Origin: Peptococcaceae bacterium
GTDB lineage: Bacteria > Bacillota > Peptococcia > Peptococcales > Peptococcaceae
Reading direction: 5' to 3'
Length of the DNA: 37,043 bases
NCBI GenBank assembly: GCA_017547685.1
Contig: JAFYPD010000070.1
Location: forward strand, 1 to 37,043
Position numbers and translations under genes: made by a program. Positions 28,612-35,963 of this stretch are shown here, piece by piece (position 1 is the first letter of the stretch; the number at the start of each line of letters is the position of its first letter). Below the pieces are notes generated by a model. It did no database searches. It was not told the DNA's origin and saw nothing but the letters and a program-made list of their open reading frames with translations.

Positions 28612-30318
28612 ATGAGAATGAGTAATGCTTTAATCCCAACCTTACGTGACAATCCGGCGGATGCAGATACCGTCAGCGCACAGCTGCTGCTGCGTGCCGG
28701 TTTTATCCGCAAAAGTGCAGCAGGGCTGTATCACTATCTGCCGCTGGGCAAACGTGTACTGAGCAAAATTGAAACCATCGTGCGTGAAGAAATGGATGCA
28801 TTCGGCGGGCAGGAACTGCTGATGCCGATCGTTCAGTCTGCTGATTTATGGCTGCAGACCGGCCGCTGGCATGCATACGGTCCGGAAATGTTTAAAGTGA
28901 CCGACCGTCACGACCGCCAGTTCTGCTTAGGGCCTACGCATGAAGAGCTGATTACTGATCTGGTGCACAGCGAGGTAAATTCCTACCGTCAGCTGCCGCT
29001 GCGCCTGTATCAGATTCAGAACAAATACCGCGATGAAAAACGTCCGCGTTTTGGCTTAATCCGCAGCCGCGAATTTATTATGAAAGATTTATATTCCTTT
29101 GACCGTGATCCGGAAGGCCTGGATAAGGCATACTGGGATATGTATCAGGCGTACACCAACGTATTCAGCCGCTGCGGTCTGAAATTCCGTCCAATCGAAG
29201 CAGACGGCGGCGCCATCGGTGACAGCCAGACCCATGAATTCACTGCACTGGCTGAAATCGGGGAAAATACTGTTGTGTACTGTGACCACTGCGGTTACGC
29301 AGCTAATATTGAAATTGCACCATGCCCTGCACCTGCACCAAAATCCGGTGAAGAGGCTGAACTGGCACTGGAAAAAGTATATACTCCAGATTCCAAAACT
29401 ATCGAAGCAGTATCCGCATTTCTGCATGTGCCTGCAGACAAAACCATCAAAACACTGTTCTTCCAGGCAGATGAAGAGTTGATCTGCGTACTGGTGCGCG
29501 GTGACCGTGAAGTGAACGATGTTAAAGTACAGCGCGTACATCCATGCCTGGCTCTGGAAATGGCGGAGGAAGATGCTGTAAATAAAATTGTAAACGGCGG
29601 TTTCGGCTCTTTAGGCCCTGTTGGTCTGGGCAATGTAAAAATCTATGCTGACCTGGAAGTGGAACAGATGACCAATCTGGTTTGCGGTGCCAACGAAGCG
29701 GAATATCATTACATCAATGTAAATCCTGGACGTGATTTCCAGGTGACAGGCTACTATGATCTGCGCATGATGACCCAGGAAGATCCATGTCCGAAATGCG
29801 GTCAGAAAACCGATTCTGCCCGTGGTATCGAAGTTGGTCAGGTATTCAAGCTGGGCACCAAATACAGTGAAGCACTGGGTGCAACCTATCTGGATGAAAA
29901 CGGCAAGGAACAGGTGATGCACATGGGCTGCTACGGTATTGGTGTAAGTCGTACTATGGCAGCGGCTGTTGAACAGTACAATGATGAAAACGGTATTGTA
30001 TGGCCGAAATCCATCGCGCCGTATCATGTTGTTATCGTGCCAATCTCTGCAAAAGATGCAAACCAGATGGCAATTGCAGAACAGCTGTATGCTGACCTGC
30101 AGAAACGCGGCATTGAAGTGATGCTGGATGACCGCAACGAACGTCCGGGTGTGAAATTCAAAGATGCAGACCTGATTGGCTATCCGATTCGTGTCACCGT
30201 CGGGAAAAAAGCGGTGGAAGAACAGGTGGTAGAATATAAACTGAGAACAGAAGCTGACAACGAAGTGGTTGCAGTATCTGATGTGGTAGAAAAGGTTGTG
30301 GCTTACATCTTTTCCTGA
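28612..30318 (+). CDS. proS: Prolyl-tRNA synthetase, bacterial type
   Basis: ProRS (EC 6.1.1.15) charges tRNA-Pro. The 568 residues show the bacterial arrangement: a class II catalytic core with motif 1 around KIETIVREEMDAFGGQELLMPI (near 60-82), TGRW, and motif 2 around RDEKRPRFGLIRSREFIMKD (near 140-160). An inserted editing domain follows at about 225-400 with KTIKTLFF and LVRGDREVNDVK, which removes mischarged Ala. Motif 3 (GCYGIGVSRTMAA near 443) and an anticodon-binding domain at the C terminus complete it. ATG 28612 has AAGGAG 12 bases upstream, somewhat long. The open frame extends to 28564 without a binding site. I see no T-box leader. Confidence 0.96.
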   Translation: MRMSNALIPTLRDNPADADTVSAQLLLRAGFIRKSAAGLYHYLPLGKRVLSKIETIVREEMDAFGGQELLMPIVQSADLWLQTGRWHAYGPEMFKVTDRHDRQFCLGPTHEELITDLVHSEVNSYRQLPLRLYQIQNKYRDEKRPRFGLIRSREFIMKDLYSFDRDPEGLDKAYWDMYQAYTNVFSRCGLKFRPIEADGGAIGDSQTHEFTALAEIGENTVVYCDHCGYAANIEIAPCPAPAPKSGEEAELALEKVYTPDSKTIEAVSAFLHVPADKTIKTLFFQADEELICVLVRGDREVNDVKVQRVHPCLALEMAEEDAVNKIVNGGFGSLGPVGLGNVKIYADLEVEQMTNLVCGANEAEYHYINVNPGRDFQVTGYYDLRMMTQEDPCPKCGQKTDSARGIEVGQVFKLGTKYSEALGATYLDENGKEQVMHMGCYGIGVSRTMAAAVEQYNDENGIVWPKSIAPYHVVIVPISAKDANQMAIAEQLYADLQKRGIEVMLDDRNERPGVKFKDADLIGYPIRVTVGKKAVEEQVVEYKLRTEADNEVVAVSDVVEKVVAYIFS

Positions 30319-30332
30319 TGGGAGGACATGTG

Positions 30333-30374
30333 ATGCTTTATGATTATGGAGTTGCTTCATACATTTTATTATGA
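30333..30374 (+). CDS. Possible 13-codon upstream ORF overlapping the mgtC start
   Basis: ATG 30333 lies seven bases after GGAGG (30321-30325), the ideal distance, and reads MLYDYGVASYILL then TGA. The mgtC ATG at 30340 is in another frame and 14 bases from the same site. Ribosomes may therefore start on the short frame and reach mgtC only by reinitiation or slipping. There is no proof it is translated; it may be chance. Confidence 0.3.
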   Translation: MLYDYGVASYILL

Positions 30375-30969
30375 AAATTTCTGGCAGTATGAGCTGGTAT
30401 TTATTTGCCGGCTCATACTGGCGCTGTTTCTTGGCGGCCTTATCGGCATGGAACGGCAGTGGAAGAAGGGAAAAGCTGTCACGGCAGCCGGATTCCGCAC
30501 GCATATACTTGTGACAGTGGGTGCCTGTGTATTTATTCTGACTTCCATTTCTATGCCGCTGGTGGCAGAAACTATGGGCGGTGGAATTATTAACAATGCA
30601 GACCCGGGCCGTATTGCGGCGCAGGCTGTCAGCGGTATCGGCTTTATCGGTGCAGGTGCCATTCTGCATAGCAAAGGAGGGCGGATTCGAGGGCTTACCA
30701 CTGCTGCATCCCTATGGGTGGCAGCGGCCATCGGGCTGGCGGTGGGTGCCGGTTTGTATCTGACCTCGATTGCGACAACCATTCTGACACTCATTACGCT
30801 CCGCTGGTTTTCAAAGCTGGAGGAAAAAGCCGACCAGATGCTGGAAAAGCGTACGCTGTGTTGCAGCGGGGAAGAATGCTCTGTACTGACTGACGAAATC
30901 GGTGCGGAAAATATTTTATATGTGGAGCAGCTTCAGCGCGCAGATGCAGCAAAAGAGAAAGAATTGTAG
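30340..30969 (+). CDS. mgtC: MgtC/SapB-family membrane protein
   Basis: The 209-residue inner-membrane protein belongs to MgtC/SapB. In Salmonella, MgtC helps growth in low magnesium and modulates ATP synthase, but most homologues are uncharacterised. The conserved N-terminal domain is clear: GGLIGMERQWKKGKAVTAAGFRTH (about 33-56), DPGRIAAQAVSGIGFIGAGAILH (about 88-110) and GLTTAASLWVAAAIGLAVGAG (about 118-138). Four or five membrane helices are followed by a ~50-residue soluble tail with Cys residues. The start is 30340 or 30346; the binding site at 30321 is unusually far. It lies between proS and polC, an atypical insertion in this otherwise standard cluster, so co-transcription with housekeeping genes is likely. 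Confidence 0.88.
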   Translation: MIMELLHTFYYENFWQYELVFICRLILALFLGGLIGMERQWKKGKAVTAAGFRTHILVTVGACVFILTSISMPLVAETMGGGIINNADPGRIAAQAVSGIGFIGAGAILHSKGGRIRGLTTAASLWVAAAIGLAVGAGLYLTSIATTILTLITLRWFSKLEEKADQMLEKRTLCCSGEECSVLTDEIGAENILYVEQLQRADAAKEKEL

Positions 30970-31025
30970 GTTTATTTGTAATTGAGGAACTATGATAAAC
31001 TATTGCCGGAAAGGCGGGAAATCTT

Positions 31026-34000
31026 ATGGTACTGGATTACAGCAGTTTACAGCAAAAACCGAATAGAGACGTGATTGCGTTTCTGGAAACATCCAGTATC
31101 CGTAAGATTGCCATCTCACAGCAGAGCAAGGTCTGTGAGATTTTTCTTGCCTGTCAGCAATTGCCGGCACCGGATTTGTATGTGCAGTGTCTGCACTTTT
31201 TTGCCCAGAATATGACGCAAGCCAGCGGGGTTCGCCTGATTGTGCAGCCGCTGGGCCGGATGGACACTGATACATTTCTGACCAGCCATTATGAGCTGTT
31301 TGTTACTATGCTGCAGCAGCAGCATCCCACTGTGGCTGGCTGGCTGTACAACAGCTACTGGAAAATGAACGCGGAAGAAGAGGAGCTGACCATCTGCATC
31401 GGTCAGGAGATTGGGCTTCGATTTTTACATAATATGCAGTTTACCCTGCAGGCCAGTGTTTTGCTGGATGAGATGCTGCAGGAAAAATATCAGATTCGCC
31501 TCCAGCACGATGCGGCTATCAAACCGCCGGAAATCAAAAAGCAGGAAATACCGGTGCAGGCTTCGTCTGTATCCTCTGCTGCACCGGCAGCCAAAGCGGC
31601 GGACAAGCCCGCCGCTTTGCCGGCTGATGAACTTGTACTGCTTGGCAAGCTGATTAAGGATACGCCGCGGGCCATCGATTCCTTCGAGGAGGAAGAAAAA
31701 TTCGTGACCGTGGAAGGCCGTATTTTCGGTATGGATGTGCGGGAACTGAAAAATGGAAAACAGCTTCTGACCTTCAAAATTACTGACGACAGAGATTCCA
31801 TTCTGTGCAAGGTCATCAAGGAAGCCGATGAAATCAAAGAATTGAAAGGCAAGCTGAAGAAGGTGAAAGCGCTGAAAGTAAAAGGCAGTATCCGGGAGGA
31901 CAGCTTTGCCCGGGAACTGACTATGATGGCCTTTGACCTGAATTTAACGAAACCGAAAAAGCGCAGCGACAATGCAGCAGATAAACGGGTAGAGCTGCAT
32001 CTGCACACCAATATGAGTGCCAATGACGCGCTGAGTGATGTGGGTGATTTGATTCAGCTGGCAGCTGATATGGGCCATGAAGCCATCGCAATCACGGACC
32101 ACGGTGTGGTGCAGTCTTTTCCGGAAGCGTATCACGCAGGGCAGGCAGCTGGCGTGAAGATTATCTACGGCGTGGAGGGCTATCTGTTTGATGATGACCT
32201 GCCGAAAGAGGAGCAGAAGACCTATCACTGCATCATTCTGGCGAAAAACAAAGCCGGTTTGAAAGCGCTGTATCAGCTGGTAACCGAATCCAACCTGAAC
32301 TTTTTCTATCGCCGTCCCCGCATGCCGAAACGACTGGTGGCTGCGGTGCGGGAAAATCTGGTTATCGGCAGTGCCTGCGAAGCGGGTGAGCTGATTCAGA
32401 CCTACATTAAAACAAACAAAGATCACGATGCGCTGGTGAAAATCGCATCGTTCTATGATTTTCTGGAAGTGCAGCCCCACATGAATAACGAATTCATGCT
32501 GCGCAAGGGCATGTTCCGGAGCGAGGATGAGCTGAAACAGATTAATCTGGATATCTATGCGCTGGGGCAGGAACTGGGAAAACCGGTGGTTGCCACCGGC
32601 GATGTGCATTTCGCCAACAAGGATGACAGTATTTACCGGGCAATTCTGATGGCTGGTAAAAAATTTGAGGATGCCGACCAGCAGGCGCCGCTGTATTATC
32701 GCAATACCGAAGAAATGCTGGCCGAATTTGATTATTTTCCGTCTGATGCGGCGAAAGAGATTGTTATTACCAACCCGAAAAAAATCATCGCTGATTTTGA
32801 GGAGCTGAAGCCGGTACCGGACGGGCTGCATTCGCCGGTGATTGAAGGGGCAGAAGACGAAATCCGCAATCTGACCTATACAAAAGCCCATGAGCTGTAT
32901 GGTCCGGAACTTCCGGAACTGGTGCAGGCCCGTATCAATAAAGAGCTGGACTCCATCATCGGCAACGGGTTCTCGGTGCTGTATCTGATTGCCCACAAGC
33001 TGGTAAAAAAATCTAACGATGACGGCTATCTGGTAGGGTCCCGCGGTTCGGTAGGATCCTCCTTTGTTGCTAATATGACAGGGATTACCGAGGTAAATTC
33101 TCTGCCGCCTCATTACCGGTGCCCGAACTGCTATCACACTGTTTTCAAGGATGATGGGACATACAGTGCCGGCGCTGATATGCCCGACGCTGTGTGCGAA
33201 AAATGCGGCACACCGATGATTAAGGATGGCCATGACATTCCGTTTGAAACCTTCCTGGGCTTTAAAGGGGACAAAGTACCGGATATCGACTTGAACTTCT
33301 CCGGTGTCTATCAGCCGCGGGCTCACGCTTATACCGAGGAACTGTTCGGCAAAGACAACGTGTTTCGCGCCGGAACCTTCCAGACCTTTGCGGAAAAAAC
33401 TGCGCAGGGGTATGTGGTCAATTATCTGAACGAGCGCAATATGAAGCGCCGCCAGGCAGAGATTGAACGGCTGGCACTCGGCTTTACCGGCGTGCGCCGC
33501 ACTACAGGGCAGCATCCGGGCGGGCTGATGGTTATCCCGAAAGGCATCGATGTGCACGACTTTACGCCGCTGCAGATTCCTGCCGATGACCCGAATAAAG
33601 GGACTGTCACCACCCATTTTACCTACGAACAGATTCACGACCGTCTGGTAAAACTGGATATTCTGGGCCACGATAATCCGACCATCATCCGTATGCTGGA
33701 GGATTTGACCGGCTGCAGCTATCAGGATATCCCGCTGGATGAGCCAAAAACCCTGTCGCTGTTTTCCAGCACCGATGCATTAGGAGTGACTCCGGAACAG
33801 ATTGGTTCCGAGGTTGGCACCTATGGTATCCCCGAGTTCGGCACAAAATTTACTCGCCAGATGCTGGTGGACGTACAGCCGAAATCCTTCTCGGAGCTGG
33901 TACGTATCTCCGGTTTTTCCCACGGGACTGACGTATGGCTGGGGAATGCACAGGATCTGATTCTGAGCGGTACCGCCACTGCTTCAGAAGTAATCGGCTG

Positions 34001-34700
34001 TCGTGATGATATTATGATTTACCTGATTCATATGGGGCTGGAACCGATTCGCGCCTTCAAGATTATGGAGGGTGTGCGCAAGGGGAAAGGCTTAAAGCCG
34101 GATGAAGAGGAATATATGCGGGAAAAACATGTGCCGGAGTGGTACATCAAATCCTGCAAAACCGTAAAATATCTGTTTCCGAAAGCCCATGCGGTGGCTT
34201 ATGTGATGATGGCTTTCCGCATTGCCTGGTTCAAGGTCTATCATCCGCTGGCGTTCTATGCGGCAGCATTTACCGTGCGAACCGATGATTTCGATGCCGA
34301 TGTCATCTGCAAAGGACTGCCGGAAATCGAAAATCAGATGAAAAACATCAAGGCCATGGGCAATGATGCAACAGAGAAAGATAAGAAATTTCAGATTATT
34401 CTGGAGCTGTGCCTGGAAATGTACCAGCGGGGTTACAGCTGTGAACGGGTCAATCTGATGGAGTCCGACGCAGAAAACTTCCGTATTGTAGACGGCAGAC
34501 TGATTCCACCGTTCTGTGCACTGCAGGGGCTGGGCCAGTCGGTGGCCTGCAGTATTGTGGAGGCCAGAGAACAGGCGCCGTTTACATCCATTGAGGATTT
34601 GTCCAACCGCGGGAAGGCAGGTAAATCCATTATCGAAACACTGCAGAATCACGGGGTGTTAAACGGACTTCCGGAAACAGACCAGCTGCAGTTATTCTAA
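31026..34700 (+). CDS. polC: DNA polymerase III PolC-type, lacking the exonuclease domain
   Basis: PolC is the replicative polymerase of low-G+C Gram-positive bacteria. The product has 1224 residues; typical PolC has about 1430. An N-terminal domain (1 to about 195) is followed by an OB fold (about 221-305) and a PHP domain (HLHTNMS at 325, AITDHG at 355). The Cys4 zinc site is CPNC at 699-702 and CEKC at 724-727, the catalytic region is PDIDLNFSG at 752-760, and GQHPGG and PKAHAVAYVMMA complete the polymerase. In usual PolC a DnaQ-like proofreading exonuclease interrupts PHP after the VEGYLxDD segment. Here residue 391 passes straight into YHCIILAKN, the sequence that normally follows it. 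The frame is intact and all polymerase motifs are present, so this is not a pseudogene. AAAGGCGGG precedes the ATG. Confidence 0.95.
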   Translation: MVLDYSSLQQKPNRDVIAFLETSSIRKIAISQQSKVCEIFLACQQLPAPDLYVQCLHFFAQNMTQASGVRLIVQPLGRMDTDTFLTSHYELFVTMLQQQHPTVAGWLYNSYWKMNAEEEELTICIGQEIGLRFLHNMQFTLQASVLLDEMLQEKYQIRLQHDAAIKPPEIKKQEIPVQASSVSSAAPAAKAADKPAALPADELVLLGKLIKDTPRAIDSFEEEEKFVTVEGRIFGMDVRELKNGKQLLTFKITDDRDSILCKVIKEADEIKELKGKLKKVKALKVKGSIREDSFARELTMMAFDLNLTKPKKRSDNAADKRVELHLHTNMSANDALSDVGDLIQLAADMGHEAIAITDHGVVQSFPEAYHAGQAAGVKIIYGVEGYLFDDDLPKEEQKTYHCIILAKNKAGLKALYQLVTESNLNFFYRRPRMPKRLVAAVRENLVIGSACEAGELIQTYIKTNKDHDALVKIASFYDFLEVQPHMNNEFMLRKGMFRSEDELKQINLDIYALGQELGKPVVATGDVHFANKDDSIYRAILMAGKKFEDADQQAPLYYRNTEEMLAEFDYFPSDAAKEIVITNPKKIIADFEELKPVPDGLHSPVIEGAEDEIRNLTYTKAHELYGPELPELVQARINKELDSIIGNGFSVLYLIAHKLVKKSNDDGYLVGSRGSVGSSFVANMTGITEVNSLPPHYRCPNCYHTVFKDDGTYSAGADMPDAVCEKCGTPMIKDGHDIPFETFLGFKGDKVPDIDLNFSGVYQPRAHAYTEELFGKDNVFRAGTFQTFAEKTAQGYVVNYLNERNMKRRQAEIERLALGFTGVRRTTGQHPGGLMVIPKGIDVHDFTPLQIPADDPNKGTVTTHFTYEQIHDRLVKLDILGHDNPTIIRMLEDLTGCSYQDIPLDEPKTLSLFSSTDALGVTPEQIGSEVGTYGIPEFGTKFTRQMLVDVQPKSFSELVRISGFSHGTDVWLGNAQDLILSGTATASEVIGCRDDIMIYLIHMGLEPIRAFKIMEGVRKGKGLKPDEEEYMREKHVPEWYIKSCKTVKYLFPKAHAVAYVMMAFRIAWFKVYHPLAFYAAAFTVRTDDFDADVICKGLPEIENQMKNIKAMGNDATEKDKKFQIILELCLEMYQRGYSCERVNLMESDAENFRIVDGRLIPPFCALQGLGQSVACSIVEAREQAPFTSIEDLSNRGKAGKSIIETLQNHGVLNGLPETDQLQLF

Positions 34701-34707
34701 AAAGCGG

Positions 34708-34746
34708 GGAGCAATGTCATCTATCAAGACGGCATTGCTCCTTTTT
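34708..34746 (+). terminator. polC terminator
   Basis: GGAGCAATG (34708-34716) pairs with CATTGCTCC (34733-34741), and TTTTTG follows. It ends the long uppS-polC run. The small minus-strand gene begins its stop codon just past it. Confidence 0.9.
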
Positions 34747-34751
34747 GATGC

Positions 34752-34883
34752 TTAATAACCGTTGGCCATCCACATGCCGAGCCAGAAAATTAATGCGATG
34801 GCTGCAATGTGCAGTACCCACCAGCCAGTACGCAGAAAGCCCCAGGTACCGAGATTACGGTCAATTTTTTTGATTTCATCCAT
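34752..34883 (-). CDS. 43-residue single-pass membrane peptide
   Basis: A short frame reads MDEIKKIDRNLGTWGFLRTG, then a hydrophobic stretch from WWVLHIAAIALIFWLGMWM to a final NGY. AGGAG lies 10 bases before the ATG. The peptide has an acidic-basic N-terminal head, a GWW pair followed by His at the membrane edge, and one membrane helix of about 20 residues. I do not recognise it with certainty. Its clean binding site, typical composition and own strand between two terminated plus-strand transcripts support a real gene. It might assist a membrane complex, as many such peptides do, but no partner gene is adjacent. Confidence 0.65.
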   Translation of the reverse strand: MDEIKKIDRNLGTWGFLRTGWWVLHIAAIALIFWLGMWMANGY

Positions 34884-35019
34884 AAATATCACACTCCTTG
34901 CCGATAGTATGTGCCGAATTCCCGCGGTTTATACTGGTAAGGATAATAGGTAATGTGATACAATATAAAACAATGTTACCGTGTTATACATTCTGTTTTA
35001 TGAAAGATTAAAAATAACA

Positions 35020-35186
35020 TAAGGCAGCTACCATTGCTGATTCGTCCGCCTACCCCGCAGAAAAGCGCGGGGCAAAAACGGAACAGATGCGCAGGCTGTC
35101 AAATGCGCGATGGACGTTAGTACGAATCGCGCTGGACAGACAAGCAGATGTCCGGCTTTAGCGGGGTAAGCAAGGTAGCTGCCTTA
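35020..35186. repeat. Large palindromic element with internal hairpins (element C)
   Basis: The outer arms TAAGGCAGCTACCATTGCT (35020-35038) and AGCAAGGTAGCTGCCTTA (35169-35186) pair with one bulge. TACCCCGC (35051-35058) pairs either with GCGGGGTA (35161-35168) or with the nearby GCGCGGGG. GATTCGT pairs with ACGAATC (35122-35128), TGCGCA with TGCGCG, and GCTGGACA (35131-35138) with TGTCCGGC (35148-35155). Terminal AGGCAG and internal GCYGGACAYYTGC (reverse complement) match elements A and B. It fills most of the interval between the divergent small peptide and thioesterase genes. Confidence 0.85.
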
Positions 35187-35223
35187 CGCAAAAATTTATA
35201 TAAACTGCAGGGAGGACAATCCT

Positions 35224-35709
35224 ATGACAATGTTTCGCGAAGTGGAAAATAAAAATTTACCATGCCATCTGTTTGGCTATATTCTGGATGCGGAAGAGAA
35301 CAATGCGTTTTTTGACACCATGGATATCTATTTTGCCGCGCTGGGGGACGGTACTGCAGAACTGGAAGTGCCGGTATCGAAGATGCATTACAACACAGCC
35401 GGTGTGGTGCACGGCGGTGTGTTTGCCGGTTTAATGGATGCGGCCATGGACATGGCGGTGCTGACAAAAAATAAAGTGGGTATGATTGCCTCTATGAGCA
35501 CAAGCTATCTGAAGCCGGCAGGAAAAGGCGATGTACTGAAAGCAGAAGCCGCTGTCAGCCTGGACGGTGACATCGTTTGCCACTGCACCTGCCAGATAAA
35601 AAATCAGCGTGATGAACTGCTGGCAGCCGGTCAGGGCACATTCCAGATTCAGATTGCGGATTTTGTACAGTATTATGCCGCTAAACTGCGGGAAAACGGA
35701 TATCAGTAA
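35224..35709 (+). CDS. PaaI-type hotdog-fold thioesterase
   Basis: The 161-residue protein is a hotdog-fold acyl-CoA thioesterase of the PaaI/YdiI group, which hydrolyses aromatic or medium-chain acyl-CoA esters. The signature HYNTAGVVHGGVFAGLMDAAMDMAV (about residues 56-80) carries the Asn, the HGG oxyanion turn and the Asp used for catalysis. STSYLKPAGKGDVLKAEA (about 97-114) is the usual beta-strand segment. The substrate is not predictable. ATG 35224 follows GGGAGGA at good spacing; a second ATG lies two codons on. It is alone between a hairpin element and a terminator. Confidence 0.9.
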   Translation: MTMFREVENKNLPCHLFGYILDAEENNAFFDTMDIYFAALGDGTAELEVPVSKMHYNTAGVVHGGVFAGLMDAAMDMAVLTKNKVGMIASMSTSYLKPAGKGDVLKAEAAVSLDGDIVCHCTCQIKNQRDELLAAGQGTFQIQIADFVQYYAAKLRENGYQ

Positions 35710-35718
35710 AGCAATGGT

Positions 35719-35754
35719 AAGAGTCTTATCCAACAGGATGGGCTCTTTTTTATA
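35719..35754 (+). terminator. Terminator of the thioesterase gene
   Basis: AAGAGTCTTATCC (35719-35731) pairs imperfectly with GGATGGGCTCTT, followed by TTTTTATAT. The next 100 bases are A+T-rich and hold only the asnS promoter. Confidence 0.75.
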
Positions 35755-35861
35755 TATCTGTAATCTGCAGGTATAAGTGTTCTATTAAATATAAAAAGCG
35801 GTTATAAATCTGGTGCTTTCACAAATAAAACATCTTTTTATGAAAAATGTCGCACATTTAT

Positions 35862-35891
35862 TTGACATCATGCACAATAATAGCGTACAAT
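35862..35891 (+). promoter_or_regulatory. asnS promoter
   Basis: A perfect TTGACA (35862-35867) and TACAAT (35886-35891) are separated by 18 bp. The transcript leader would be about 65 nt. No T-box specifier stem or antiterminator is visible in it. Confidence 0.85.
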
Positions 35892-35963
35892 ATGAATAAT
35901 ATGTGGGTTATAAGCTGTTTTGTACAGAAAAGATAGATTGCTTCACTGGGGGGGCTGAACAAC

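Noticed and set aside
29611..30669. 352-codon open frame antisense to proS and mgtC
   Set aside because: Shadow of two clear genes on the plus strand, crossing their boundary, with no protein-like features.
31944..33671. 575-codon open frame antisense to polC
   Set aside because: It mirrors the strong codon bias of polC, has no ribosome site and reads as low-complexity Ile/His/Arg-rich sequence with no domain.
35892..35963. T-box leader upstream of asnS (and of proS at 28540-28611)
   Set aside because: Leaders are too short and lack the conserved T-box antiterminator sequence and specifier stem.
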